Shown here one piece after another: positions 1 to 8,953 of a stretch of 26,439 nt of DNA (the first letter of the stretch is position 1; each line of letters opens with the position of its first letter). The position numbers and the translations under genes are program-made. The notes beneath the pieces were generated by a model. It saw only the letters and a list, made by a program, of their open reading frames with translations. It did not search any database and was not told the DNA's origin. This stretch comes from JBOGZD01 sp050697155. GTDB lineage: Bacteria; Actinomycetota; Thermoleophilia; Solirubrobacterales; 70-9. The stretch covers positions 1-26,439 of the forward strand of contig JBOGZD010000028.1 in assembly GCA_050697155.1 (NCBI GenBank), written 5' to 3'.

Positions 1-1456
1 GCGCGGGCGCGAGCTCCGGCCCCGCGGGCGGGGGCTCGGGCGCGAGCTCAGCCACCGGCGCGGGCGCGCGCAACATGCTGATGGCGATGCCGATCGCAGC
101 CACGACCAGGCCGGCGGCGACCAGGTAGGCGAGGTGATAGCCCGAGGTGAGTGCCGATGCCGTCGATTCGCCATCGGCGAGCAGCCCGTCGGTGCGCTCG
201 GTCGCCAGGGTCGCAAGCACCGCCAGCCCGATCGCGCCCCCCACCTGCACGCTCGTGTTGACCAAGCCCGAGGCCAGCCCCGAGTCGCTCTCGGTGGCGC
301 CCGACATCGCGAGCGTCATCAGCGATGGGAACGCGAGGCCTGCCCCCAGCCCGAGCATGACCATCGCCGGCATGATGTCGACGGCGTAAGTGGCATCGAC
401 CGGCGTGCGGGCAAAGAGCAGAAGCCCGGCGATGATGAAGCCCATTGCGGGAACCAGGGTGGCCTCCGGCCCAAACCGCATGTTGAGCTGTCCGGTGAAG
501 CGAAACGACATCGTTCCCATCACCAGGGTCGTCGGCAGGTAGGCGAGCCCGACCTGGAGCGCGCTATAGCCCAGGACTTGCTGCATGTACAGCGCCCCGA
601 GGAAGAACATCCCGAACATGCCGACCACGATCAGGGCCTGGACCAGGTTCGCCCCGGCCACGTTGGCCGAGCGGAACAGGCGCAGCGGCATCAGCGGGTT
701 GGAGATCCGCGCCTGGCGGCCGATGAACGCGGCCAGCAGCCCGATGGAAACCGCGCCGAGCGCCAGCGTCTGGGTCGATCCCCAGCCCTCCTCGGCGACC
801 CCGAGGATCGTGTAGACGCCTAGCATCAGCCCGCCGGTCAGCAGCGCGGCGCCGGGCAGGTCGGCTCCCGCGGTGAGGCCGATCCCCTCTCGGTCGTCGA
901 CCAGCCTGATCGCGAACAACGCCGTCGCGACCCCGATCGGCAGGTTGACGAAGAAGATCCAGTGCCAGTTGATCGCCTGGGTGAGGACACCCCCCGCCAG
1001 CAGCCCGATCGAACCGCCGGCGACGGCGACGAAGGTGTATGCGCCAATCGCCTTCGCCTGCTCCCGGGGCTCCGGGAACATGGTCACGATCATCCCCAGG
1101 ATCACGGCGGAGGTCAGCGCGCCGCCGACACCCTGGACGAAGCGCGCTCCGATCAGCAGCCCCTGGCTCTGGGCCAGGGCACAAAGGAGCGACGCGCCCG
1201 TGAACACCGCGAGGCCGATGAGGAAGATGCGCCGCTGGCCGATCAGGTCGCCGATCCGGCCCGCGAGCAGGAGCAGGCCGCCGAACGCGATCAGGTAGGC
1301 GTTGATCACCCACGCGAGGTCGTTCTGCGAGAAGCCGAGGTCCTCCCGGATGTAGGGCAGGGCGACGTTCACGATCGTCGCGTCGAGGACGATCATCAGC
1401 ATGCCCACGCAGAGGACGTAGAGCGCCAGCCACCGCCGGCGATCGTCAGTCCCCAT
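1..1456 (-). CDS. DHA2-family MFS drug exporter (3' end off window)
   Basis: This is a proton-driven multidrug efflux permease of the 14-helix DHA2 (EmrB/QacA) type in the inner membrane. About 485 residues are visible and the frame stays open to the left edge, so only the C-terminal tail is missing. Helix 1 contains LDATIVNVALP, the hallmark of the family. It is followed by AGRIGDLIGQRR (the loop 2-3 MFS motif) and a glycine-rich helix 5 with GGSIGLLAGG. The visible end is a Pro/Glu/Ala-rich cytoplasmic tail after the last helix (YLVAAGLVVAAIGIAI). I chose the ATG at 1456 because GAGGGA lies 7 bases upstream. In-frame ATGs at 1474 and 1471 are alternatives; 1474 has a TAnnnT box 10 bases before it. 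The gene is divergent from the ABC transporter at 1564. The substrate cannot be told from sequence. Confidence 0.9.
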   Translation of the reverse strand, partial: MGTDDRRRWLALYVLCVGMLMIVLDATIVNVALPYIREDLGFSQNDLAWVINAYLIAFGGLLLLAGRIGDLIGQRRIFLIGLAVFTGASLLCALAQSQGLLIGARFVQGVGGALTSAVILGMIVTMFPEPREQAKAIGAYTFVAVAGGSIGLLAGGVLTQAINWHWIFFVNLPIGVATALFAIRLVDDREGIGLTAGADLPGAALLTGGLMLGVYTILGVAEEGWGSTQTLALGAVSIGLLAAFIGRQARISNPLMPLRLFRSANVAGANLVQALIVVGMFGMFFLGALYMQQVLGYSALQVGLAYLPTTLVMGTMSFRFTGQLNMRFGPEATLVPAMGFIIAGLLLFARTPVDATYAVDIMPAMVMLGLGAGLAFPSLMTLAMSGATESDSGLASGLVNTSVQVGGAIGLAVLATLATERTDGLLADGESTASALTSGYHLAYLVAAGLVVAAIGIAISMLRAPAPVAELAPEPPPAGPELAPA

Positions 1457-1563
1457 CGCGGCGTCCCTCATCATGCCGGGCACCAAGCTAGTTCAAGCCG
1501 ACCACGGTCAGGGTTCGGTTACCCGCACTATGGGCGGGGCCCGCCGCTGCAAGAGTGCGGGCC
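1457..1563. promoter_or_regulatory. Divergent promoter region, MFS exporter / ABC transporter
   Basis: These 107 bases separate two divergent transcription units and must hold both promoters. On the minus strand TAGCTT (1485-1490) fits TAnnnT and lies 10 bases before the ATG at 1474. A short interrupted inverted repeat, GACC-AC-GGTC, lies at about 1500-1509 and could be an operator half-site. No convincing -35 was found for either side and no regulator gene is adjacent. The presence of promoters here is inferred from layout; the boxes are weak. Confidence 0.35.
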
Positions 1564-2316
<753 letters not shown>

Positions 2317-2320
2317 CGGA

Positions 2321-4870
2321 ATGCTGAAGGTCGCTCGCAGGGGGCTCGCGGCGCGCAAGCGGCGGGCGTTCACGCTGGTGGTCGCGGTCTTCCTCGGCGT
2401 GGCGCTGACCGCCGGCGCCTACGTGCTCACCGACACCATCAACGCCTCATTCGAGGACATCTTCGAGGAGAGCTTCGCCGGCACCGACGTCGCGATCACC
2501 CCGCGCGAGATCGTCGCCCAGGACGACCAGGAGCCGCCGGCGTTCGACGCCGGCCTGCTGCCGAGGGTCGAACGGGCCGAGGGGGTCGCTAAGGCCGAGG
2601 GCGGCGTCTTCTCGCTCGGCCGCATCGTGGACCAGGAGGGCGATTCGATCGGAAGCGAGTTCGCCCCCAACTTCATCAGCTCGGATTCCTCGGAGCCGTT
2701 CGACACCCTCACCTATACCGAGGGGCACACCCCGGAGAGCGACGACCAAGCCGCGATCGACCCGATCACGGCCGATCGGGGCGATCTCGGAGTCGGCGAC
2801 AGGGTCGGCGTCGTCGCCGACCGCGAGCTCGAAACCTACGAGGTGGTCGGCATCGCGAGGCTCGGTGAGACGGACTTCGGCGGCGCGGCGGTCGTCACGC
2901 TGACCCTGCCCGAGGCGCAGCGCGTGACCGGCAAGGAGGGTGAGTTCGACCAGATCTCGGTCGACGCGGCCGACGGAGTCACGCCCGAGGTGCTCGCCCA
3001 GCGGCTAGACCCCCTGATGCCCGACACGGTCGACGTCCGCACCGGGGCTCAGAGCGCCGCCGACGAGACCGAGGACATCAAGTCGGACCTGGGCTTCCTG
3101 ACCATCGCCCTCCTCGTCTTCGCCGGCGTGGCCGTGGTCGTCGGCGGCTTTCTGATCTTCAACACCTTCTCGATCACGATCGCCCAGCGGATCCGCGAGT
3201 TCGGCCTGCTGCGCACGCTCGGCGCCAGCCGCGGCCAGATCCTGGGATCGGTGATCGTCGAGGCGCTCGCGATCGGCGCTATCGGCTCCCTGCTCGGGCT
3301 GGCAGGAGGCCTGGCGTTCGCGCCGGCGATCAACGCGCTGTTCGAGGCGGTCGGGATCGATCTGCCGAACACCGGCACCGTGCTCGCGACCCGGACCGTG
3401 ATCGTCGCGTTGCTGGTCGGGATCGTGATCACGCTCCTGTCCGCGCTCTCCCCCGCGCTGCGCGCCACCCGCGTGATGCCGATGGCGGCGCTGCTCGAGG
3501 CCGAGCTGCCCGAGGGCCACCGTCGCGGGCGGATCGCTTCGGCGGTCGGGGTGCTGCTGGTCGTGCTCGGGATCGTGCTCGTCTGCATCGGCCTCTTCGG
3601 CGGCATCGACTCCTCGAGCTCGGCCGCCAGCCTGATGGGGGCCGGCGCCGCGGCGACGCTGTTCGGCGTCGCGATCTTCAGCCCGGTGCTGGTGCGGCCG
3701 CTCGCCTCGGTCGCGGGCAAGCCGATGGAGCGCCTGCGCGGGTTGACGGGCAGGCTGGCGCGTGAGAACGCGATGCGAAAGCCCGGGCGCACGGCGGCCA
3801 CCGCGGCGGCGCTGATGATCGGCCTGGCGCTGGTCTCATTCGTGACCGTGTTCGCGGCGGGGATCTCGAGCTCCGTTGACGATGCGGTCGACACCCTGTT
3901 CGAGGGAGATGTGATCGTCCAGAACCAGGACGGCTTCTCCCCGATCCCGGCGGCGGTGGCTGACGACGTCGCGGGAGTCGAGGGCGTCGACGGCGTCACC
4001 TCGCTCGGCTACTCGACCGCCTCGGTGTCCGGCGTCGCGGGCGAGCAGCGGATCGCCGGCGTCGATCCGGCCTCGGTCGGGGGCCTGATCGACTTCGAGG
4101 TCGAGGGAGGCTCCGGACCCGAGGAGCTTGGTCGCGACGAGGCGGTGATCGACAGGGCGTTCGGCGACTCCGAGGGGATCGGTGTCGGCGACACGCTCGA
4201 GGTGCTGACCCCAACCGGAGCCCGGACCTCCTACACCGTGGTCGGGGAGGTCAAGGACAACGCCGACTTCCTCGGCTCCTTCGTGCTCACCGGCGACGCG
4301 CTGCGCGAGGACTTCGGCTACGAGCAGGCCGGCACGGTCGTGGCGGGCCTCGCCTCCGGCGCCGATGCGGCGGCCACCGAGGACCGGGTCAAGCAGCTCG
4401 TCGACGATCGCTACCCGATCGCCGACGCCCAGGACCCCGAGGAGCTCAAGGAGACGCAGCGCGAGCAGATCAACCAGCTGTTGGGGCTGATCTACGCCCT
4501 GCTGGCGCTGGCCGTGATCGTGTCGATCTTCGGGATCGTGAACACGCTGGCGCTGTCGATCCACGAGCGCACCCGCGAGCTTGGACTGCTGCGCGCGATC
4601 GGGATGTCGCGACGGCAGGTGCGGCGCGTGATCCGCTACGAGGCCGTGATTACGGCGCTGATCGGTGCCATCCTGGGCTCGATCCTCGGCATCGTCTTCT
4701 CGACCCTGATCTCGCGCCCGCTCGCCGACGAGGGCTTCAGCCTCTCGTTCCCGGTCGTGTCGCTCGTGATCCTGCTCGTCCTCGCGGCGCTCGCCGGGGT
4801 GCTAGCGGCGATCGGGCCGGCCCGCCGCGCCTCCCGCCTCGATGTGCTGGAGGCCGTCGCGTACGAATAG
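2321..4870 (+). CDS. FtsX-like ABC transporter permease (two FtsX domains)
   Basis: This 849-residue inner-membrane permease is the partner of the preceding ATPase. The sequence suggests about ten helices. Helix 1 lies near residues 16-37 and is followed by a long extracytoplasmic MacB-PCD-like domain (about 40-255). A first FtsX core of three helices lies at about 256-380, two or three helices at about 404-514, a second extracytoplasmic domain at about 515-715, and a second FtsX core at about 716-835. Both FtsX cores carry the coupling motif that contacts the ATPase (LRTLGASRGQI and LRAIGMSRRQV). This duplicated layout is common in actinobacterial export or lipoprotein-release-like systems. 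No MacA-like adaptor or lipoprotein gene is adjacent. cydA begins 15 bases after the stop, so co-transcription with the oxidase genes is possible. Confidence 0.93.
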   Translation: MLKVARRGLAARKRRAFTLVVAVFLGVALTAGAYVLTDTINASFEDIFEESFAGTDVAITPREIVAQDDQEPPAFDAGLLPRVERAEGVAKAEGGVFSLGRIVDQEGDSIGSEFAPNFISSDSSEPFDTLTYTEGHTPESDDQAAIDPITADRGDLGVGDRVGVVADRELETYEVVGIARLGETDFGGAAVVTLTLPEAQRVTGKEGEFDQISVDAADGVTPEVLAQRLDPLMPDTVDVRTGAQSAADETEDIKSDLGFLTIALLVFAGVAVVVGGFLIFNTFSITIAQRIREFGLLRTLGASRGQILGSVIVEALAIGAIGSLLGLAGGLAFAPAINALFEAVGIDLPNTGTVLATRTVIVALLVGIVITLLSALSPALRATRVMPMAALLEAELPEGHRRGRIASAVGVLLVVLGIVLVCIGLFGGIDSSSSAASLMGAGAAATLFGVAIFSPVLVRPLASVAGKPMERLRGLTGRLARENAMRKPGRTAATAAALMIGLALVSFVTVFAAGISSSVDDAVDTLFEGDVIVQNQDGFSPIPAAVADDVAGVEGVDGVTSLGYSTASVSGVAGEQRIAGVDPASVGGLIDFEVEGGSGPEELGRDEAVIDRAFGDSEGIGVGDTLEVLTPTGARTSYTVVGEVKDNADFLGSFVLTGDALREDFGYEQAGTVVAGLASGADAAATEDRVKQLVDDRYPIADAQDPEELKETQREQINQLLGLIYALLALAVIVSIFGIVNTLALSIHERTRELGLLRAIGMSRRQVRRVIRYEAVITALIGAILGSILGIVFSTLISRPLADEGFSLSFPVVSLVILLVLAALAGVLAAIGPARRASRLDVLEAVAYE

Positions 4871-4885
4871 ACGCGCCGGCTCTTG

Positions 4886-6250
4886 ATGGACGCCCTCCTC
4901 CAGGTCGCGCAGGCGGACTTCACCCCGGTCGACCAGCCCTACCTGCTCGAGGCGCGTCAGATGCAGGCGCTCTCTCTAGGCGTCCACATTCCGCTGGTCT
5001 GCTTCGGGATCTCATTCCCGGCGATGGTGCTGTTCATGGAGGGCCTTGCGCTGCGCACCGGCGACCCGATGTACAGGGCGATCGCGAAGCGGTGGTCGAA
5101 GGTGATGCTGATCCTGTTCGCGGTCGGGGTGGTCACGGGGACGATCCTCTCGTTCGAGCTCGGCCTGCTCTGGCCGCGCTGGATGGAGGAGTTCGGCGAC
5201 GTGTTCGGGGTCGCCTTCGCGCTCGAGGGCGTGTCGTTCTTCGTCGAGGCGATCTTCATCGCGATCTACGTCTACGGCTGGGACCGGCTGTCGCCGCGCG
5301 CCCACCTGCTGGCCGGGATCCCGATCGTCGTCACCGGCTTCATCGGCGCCGCGATGGTGATCTCGGTCAACGGCTGGATGAACAACCCGACCGGCTTTGA
5401 GCTCGAGGGCGGCGAGGTAGTGGACGTCGACCCGTTCGCCGCCCTGTTCAACGACCACCTCTGGCACGAGCTCGTCCACATGTACCTGGCCGGGTTCATC
5501 GTCGCCGGGTTCATCGTCGCCGGCGTCTACGCATTTGGCTGGCTGCGCGGTCGCCGGGGCCGCTACCGGCGCGCGGCGCTGATCGTCGCGCTCACCTTCG
5601 CCTGCCTGGCGGCGCTGGTGCAGCCTCTGGTCGGCGATTGGGCGGCGCGGGCAGTCGCCGAGGAGCAGCCGACCAAGCTGGCCGCGTTCGAGGGGCTCGA
5701 TGAGACCACCGAGGGCGCCGGGCTGACCCTGGGCGGCGTCTACCTCGACGGCGAGGTCCGCGGCGGGATCGAGATCCCGAAGCTGCTCTCGCTGCTTTCC
5801 TTCCACGACCCGGACGCGACCGTCGAGGGCCTCGACGCGGTCCCGCCCGACGACCGCCCGCCGGTCGCCTGGGTGCGGAACGCGTTCACGGTCATGGTCG
5901 CGATCGGCACCGGGCTGGCGCTCCTTGCGCTCGTGTACCTCGGCGTCTGGTGGCGGCGCCGGCGCCTGCCGCACTCGGCGTGGTTCTACCGCGCCGTCTT
6001 GGTCGCCGGGCCGCTCGCCGTCGCCGCCCTGATCGCGGGCTGGATCACGACCGAGGTCGGCCGCCAGCCGTGGATCGTCTACGAGGTGATGCGGACCGAG
6101 GAGGCGATCACCGGCGCCGAGGGGATCCCGGTCGGCTACGCGACCCTGGTGGCGGTCTATATCGCTCTGGCGGCCACCGTCGCCTGGTTGCTGCGCCGGC
6201 TTGCGCGCCGGCCGCCGGAGCTGGAGCTTCAGGAGGAGGAGTCGCGGTGA
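4886..6250 (+). CDS. cydA: Cytochrome bd ubiquinol/menaquinol oxidase subunit I
   Basis: This subunit oxidises quinol and carries the three haems of the bd terminal oxidase, which reduces O2 to water in the inner membrane. The 454-residue protein shows the expected ligand positions: His34 in LGVHIPL (E. coli His19), His198 in ELVHMYLAG (E. coli His186) and Met337 in FTVMVAIG (E. coli Met393). It also has the conserved GRQPW at residues 392-396. The acidic proton-path segment ALEGVSFFVEAIFI is present. The Q-loop between helices 6 and 7 is short, so this is the S-subfamily without the E. coli insertion. I chose the ATG at 4886; a TTG directly before it (4883) is in frame and no clear ribosome-binding site decides. 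A 15-base tandem repeat encodes AGFIVAGFIVAG in helix 5. cydB overlaps the stop by 4 bases. Confidence 0.96.
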   Translation: MDALLQVAQADFTPVDQPYLLEARQMQALSLGVHIPLVCFGISFPAMVLFMEGLALRTGDPMYRAIAKRWSKVMLILFAVGVVTGTILSFELGLLWPRWMEEFGDVFGVAFALEGVSFFVEAIFIAIYVYGWDRLSPRAHLLAGIPIVVTGFIGAAMVISVNGWMNNPTGFELEGGEVVDVDPFAALFNDHLWHELVHMYLAGFIVAGFIVAGVYAFGWLRGRRGRYRRAALIVALTFACLAALVQPLVGDWAARAVAEEQPTKLAAFEGLDETTEGAGLTLGGVYLDGEVRGGIEIPKLLSLLSFHDPDATVEGLDAVPPDDRPPVAWVRNAFTVMVAIGTGLALLALVYLGVWWRRRRLPHSAWFYRAVLVAGPLAVAALIAGWITTEVGRQPWIVYEVMRTEEAITGAEGIPVGYATLVAVYIALAATVAWLLRRLARRPPELELQEEESR

Positions 6251-7323
6251 CCGGGTTCGAGCTTCCGATCGCGGCGGGCCTCGCCGCCGAGCTCGTGCTC
6301 GCGACGTTGATCGTCGCCCTCACCGCGTACGCGGTGCTCGGCGGCGCCGACTTCGGCGCCGGCTTCTGGGACCTGACCGCAGGCGGGGCGCGCCGCGGGG
6401 CCCGCGTGCGCGGGATGGTGAAGCGCTCGATGGGGCCGGTGTGGGAGGCCAACCACGTCTGGCTGATCTTCGTCCTGGTCGTCTTCTGGACCGGCTTCCC
6501 GGCCGCGTTCGGGCCGGTCATGGAGACGCTCTATCTGCCGCTCTTCCTCGCCGCCGTGGGGATCATCTTCCGCGGCGCGGCGTTCGCGCTCCGCGGCGAG
6601 GCGGCGACGATCGCCGAGGCCCGGGCGCTCGGGGCCGCCTTCGCGCTCTCCTCGGTTCTGGTGCCGTTCTGCTTCGGCGCGGTGATCGGCGCGATCGCGA
6701 CGGGACAGGTGCCCGCCGAGGGGGATCCGTCGGTCCCGTTCTCAAGCTGGACGGAGCCGACCTCGATCTTCTTCGGCCTGCTCGCGGTCGCAACCGGCGC
6801 CTACCTGGCCGCCGTCTTCCTCGCCGCCGACTCGGTCCGCGCCGGCCTCCCCGACCTGGTGCGCGGCTTTCGCGCCCGGGCGCTCGGCGCCGCGGTGGTT
6901 GCCGGCGGGCTCGCGATCGCCGGTCTCTTCGTCGTCCGCGAGGACGCGCCGGAGCTCTACGACGGCCTGTCCTCCGGCGGCGGGCTGGCGATGGTGATCT
7001 GCTCGGTCGCGGCCGGCGTCGTGACCCTGGGCTTGGTTTGTACGGGCCGGTTCTCCGTCGCCCGGTTTACCTCCGCCGCGGCGGTCGGAGCGATCATCCT
7101 CGGCTGGGGACTCGCCCAGCGGCCCGACTTCCTGCCCGGCGAGCTGACGCTCGAGCAGGCCGCCGCCTCCAACGACACCCTGGTGCCGCTGCTGATCGCG
7201 ATCGCGATCGCGGCCGCCGTGCTCGCGCCCGCGCTCGGGCTGCTGTTCAGGCTCACCCTCCAGGGCCGCCTCGACCAGGAGTTCCGCCCGATCACGACCG
7301 GGGATCGCGAGGAAGCCGAATGA
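6247..7323 (+). CDS. cydB: Cytochrome bd oxidase subunit II
   Basis: This is the second core subunit of the bd oxidase, 358 residues long and strongly hydrophobic, with about nine helices. Family landmarks are YAVLGGADFGAGFWDL in helix 1 and GPVWEANHVWLIF plus VVFWTGFPAAF in helix 2. The GTG start at 6247 overlaps the cydA TGA as GTGA, which fixes the start by translational coupling; the reading frame is also open further upstream but that part is antisense-like noise within cydA. The stop overlaps the next small ORF as ATGA. No cydDC exporter genes lie in the window; these may be elsewhere or absent, as in many organisms that carry only cydAB. A GATCGC hexamer repeat near 7197 just encodes alternating Ile-Ala in a helix. 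Confidence 0.95.
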   Translation: MTGFELPIAAGLAAELVLATLIVALTAYAVLGGADFGAGFWDLTAGGARRGARVRGMVKRSMGPVWEANHVWLIFVLVVFWTGFPAAFGPVMETLYLPLFLAAVGIIFRGAAFALRGEAATIAEARALGAAFALSSVLVPFCFGAVIGAIATGQVPAEGDPSVPFSSWTEPTSIFFGLLAVATGAYLAAVFLAADSVRAGLPDLVRGFRARALGAAVVAGGLAIAGLFVVREDAPELYDGLSSGGGLAMVICSVAAGVVTLGLVCTGRFSVARFTSAAAVGAIILGWGLAQRPDFLPGELTLEQAAASNDTLVPLLIAIAIAAAVLAPALGLLFRLTLQGRLDQEFRPITTGDREEAE

Positions 7324-7526
7324 GCGGCGGCGGCAACAGCCCGCGGATCGCGTTCGCCGCCCTGGCCGCGGGCGCGGCCCTGCTGCTGCTCGCCGAGGCC
7401 GAGATCCTCCGGGTCGCCGCGGCGGCGTTGCTGCTCACGGGCATCGCCCTCGGCGTGTTCGCGATCGCCACCCCCGAGTTCGTCGCCCGCGACGAGGAGG
7501 AACCGCCGCCGGCACCGAGATCCTGA
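7320..7526 (+). CDS. 68-residue membrane protein coupled to cydB
   Basis: This small ORF starts with an ATG that overlaps the cydB stop (ATGA, 7320-7323), so it should be translated by coupling from cydAB. It encodes a 68-residue protein with two predicted helices, roughly residues 9-30 (IAFAALAAGAALLLLA) and 33-50 (AAAALLLTGIALGVFAIA). An acidic then proline-rich tail follows (EFVARDEEEPPPAPRS). It resembles no subunit I can name. Known single-helix bd accessory subunits such as CydX and CydS are shorter (about 30-40 residues). Position alone makes it a candidate bd assembly factor or accessory subunit; that role is inference. The stop lies 22 bases from the convergent oxidoreductase gene, with no clear terminator between them. 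Confidence 0.75.
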   Translation: MSGGGNSPRIAFAALAAGAALLLLAEAEILRVAAAALLLTGIALGVFAIATPEFVARDEEEPPPAPRS

Positions 7527-7548
7527 TCACGAGGACGGTTAGGGCACG

Positions 7549-8322
7549 CTAGCGCGGGCCGGCCTCGATCGCCTCGCGCACCTCGTGCTCGCGGGGCTGG
7601 AGCCCGAAGTCCGCGAGGATCCACGTCGCGCCGGCCTCCTCCCACGGGGCGATCGCTGAGCCGGCGGGAAGGTCGACGACGAGGTCGAACGGCCCGTCCC
7701 GCCCCGCCTCGGTCCGAAGCTCGCCAACCTCCTCCCGCAGTTGCGTGAGCGCCTCGGGGCCGGGCAGCTCGATCGGGAAGAGTCCGTCCCAACGGGCCGC
7801 CCGGCCCAGGGGCCGACGGTTGGGCCAGCGGGCGGCTACCCACACGGGGATCCGGGGCGACTGCAGGGGCGGTGGCTCGAACTCGCCTCCCCAGTAGGCG
7901 CTGAGCCGGTCGAGTCCCTCGTCGAGCAGGCGCGCCCTTTCGCGCGGATCGACGACCTCGCCGAAGGGTTCCAGCTCGTCGTTGCGATCGCTGCCAAGGC
8001 CAACGCCGAGGGTGAGGCGGCCGCGGCTGAGCAGGTCGAGCGTGACCGTCTCGCGCGCCAGCTTATGGACGCGCCGCCGCGAGAGCGGGGTGACCAGCGG
8101 GCCGAGGCGAATCCGGTCGGTGGCGCATCCCACCGCGGCGAGCGCGACCCAGGGATCGGCGACCGCCCGCACCGGCGGCCGGTAGCGCACGTGGTCCCAC
8201 ACGAAGAACCCGTCCCAGCCGTGCTCCTCGGCGCTCGCGGCGAGCCCAGCCAACGCCTGCGGATCGACCAACTCGTCGAACGGAGCGACGAAGATTCCGC
8301 GCTTCGCGCTCACCGCCTGCAC
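7549..8322 (-). CDS. LLM-class (luciferase-like) flavin/F420-dependent oxidoreductase
   Basis: This 257-residue protein has the bacterial luciferase-like TIM-barrel fold of LLM oxidoreductases, which use FMN or coenzyme F420. Landmarks are the N-terminal strand FVAPFDELVDPQALAGLAASAEEHGWDG in outline, then DHVRYRPPV, DPWVALAAVGCATDRIRLGPLV, and LSRGRLTLGVGLG. These are the segments that form the first barrel strands and the cofactor pocket. It is somewhat shorter than the usual 290-340 residues, mainly at the C-terminus. The GTG at 8322 is chosen because AGGACGAGG lies just upstream; a GTG at 8313 is an in-frame alternative. F420 use is likely in an actinomycete but cannot be read from this sequence. 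Substrate unknown. The gene follows the SRPBCC gene on the same strand after 53 bases and may be read from the same promoter. Confidence 0.88.
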   Translation of the reverse strand: MQAVSAKRGIFVAPFDELVDPQALAGLAASAEEHGWDGFFVWDHVRYRPPVRAVADPWVALAAVGCATDRIRLGPLVTPLSRRRVHKLARETVTLDLLSRGRLTLGVGLGSDRNDELEPFGEVVDPRERARLLDEGLDRLSAYWGGEFEPPPLQSPRIPVWVAARWPNRRPLGRAARWDGLFPIELPGPEALTQLREEVGELRTEAGRDGPFDLVVDLPAGSAIAPWEEAGATWILADFGLQPREHEVREAIEAGPR

Positions 8323-8375
8323 GCTACCTCGTCCTGCGCGCCAGGTATCGGGGTGTGAGGGGCCCCACGAACGGG

Positions 8376-8825
8376 CTATCCCTCCGGGCGAGCCGCCTCC
8401 AGGGTGCGCTCGAAGTTGTCGAAGAGCTTGCGCCACCCGTCCTCGTGCGAGCGCACGGCCTCCTCGTCCCAGAGGTGACTGTGGGTGAAGCGGACGGTGG
8501 TGGCTCCCTCGCTCTCCTCGAAGTCGACCTCGATCAGCGTCCCCCTTGGCTCGTCGTCCCAGACCCAGGTGAACGCGAGGCGGGTCGGGGGCTCGACCTC
8601 GCTGTACTTGCCGCCGCCGCCGTACTCGACATCCTTGTGGGGGTCGCGCATGACGACGCGCACGGCGCCGCCGATGCGCAGATCGACCTCTGCCTCGGTC
8701 GTCTCCCAGTCGTGTCCGGCGTGCCACCAGCGGCGGAGCACCTCCTCGCTCGTGAATGCCTCGAAGACCGCCTCGGCGGGCGCCTGGAATGTGCGCTCGA
8801 TATGCAGCGTCTTGGTGTCGGTCAT
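8376..8825 (-). CDS. SRPBCC / AHSA1-domain protein
   Basis: This 149-residue protein has the START-like SRPBCC fold of the AHSA1 (Aha1 C-terminal-like) group. The visible pattern is typical: an N-terminal strand IERTFQAPAEAVFEAFT, then LRRWW, DLRIGG, a middle strand RLAFTWVW, GTLIEVDFEE, and the C-terminal helix W-KLFDNFERTLEA. Such proteins bind small hydrophobic ligands, and in actinobacteria they are often encoded beside an ArsR-type regulator, as here. The ATG at 8825 overlaps the stop of the upstream 43-residue ORF as ATGA. The purine stretch GGGAG abuts the ATG, so coupling probably drives initiation. Its ligand and cellular role are unknown. Confidence 0.9.
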   Translation of the reverse strand: MTDTKTLHIERTFQAPAEAVFEAFTSEEVLRRWWHAGHDWETTEAEVDLRIGGAVRVVMRDPHKDVEYGGGGKYSEVEPPTRLAFTWVWDDEPRGTLIEVDFEESEGATTVRFTHSHLWDEEAVRSHEDGWRKLFDNFERTLEAARPEG

Positions 8826-8953
8826 CTCCCGGGCTCGCGTCGGCGTCGCATGTGCAGCGTGAGCCATGCCCGCGCCAGCAGCAAGCCGGCCCCGGCGCCG
8901 GTTGCCGACGGCAGGATCTCCTCCAGCGGCACGCCTCCCACGTGAGCGATCAC
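8822..8953 (-). CDS. 43-residue small membrane protein, coupled on both sides
   Basis: This ORF is easily missed. It starts with GTG at 8953, overlapping the DUF899 stop as GTGA, and ends with a TGA that overlaps the SRPBCC ATG as ATGA. A good ribosome-binding site (GAGGGG) lies 8 bases before the GTG. The product has one hydrophobic stretch, about residues 11-32 (ILPSATGAGAGLLLARAWL), followed by a very basic tail (MRRRREPGR). That is the layout of a single-pass inner-membrane protein with its C-terminus in the cytoplasm by the positive-inside rule. I recognise no named family. The overlaps at both ends plus the ribosome-binding site argue that it is translated. Confidence 0.72.
   Translation of the reverse strand: MIAHVGGVPLEEILPSATGAGAGLLLARAWLTLHMRRRREPGR

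Noticed and set aside
1533..1545. GGCGG-GGC-CCGCC short inverted repeat before the ABC gene
   Set aside because: A 5-bp GC stem with a 3-base loop is expected by chance in this composition and has no other support.
5487..5516. 15-base tandem repeat in cydA
   Set aside because: It encodes AGFIV twice in a helix of normal family length, so it is not an insertion and needs no special explanation.
5012..5974. A 320-codon minus-strand frame over cydA
   Set aside because: Charged low-complexity product, antisense to a gene with all haem ligands in place.
7193..7213. GATCGC hexamer repeat in cydB
   Set aside because: It encodes alternating Ile and Ala in a membrane helix and reflects codon bias at high GC.
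8350..8370. GTGAGGGGCCCCAC palindrome after the SRPBCC gene
   Set aside because: The self-complementary core leaves at most a 2-base loop, so it cannot form a stable hairpin, and no T-tract follows.
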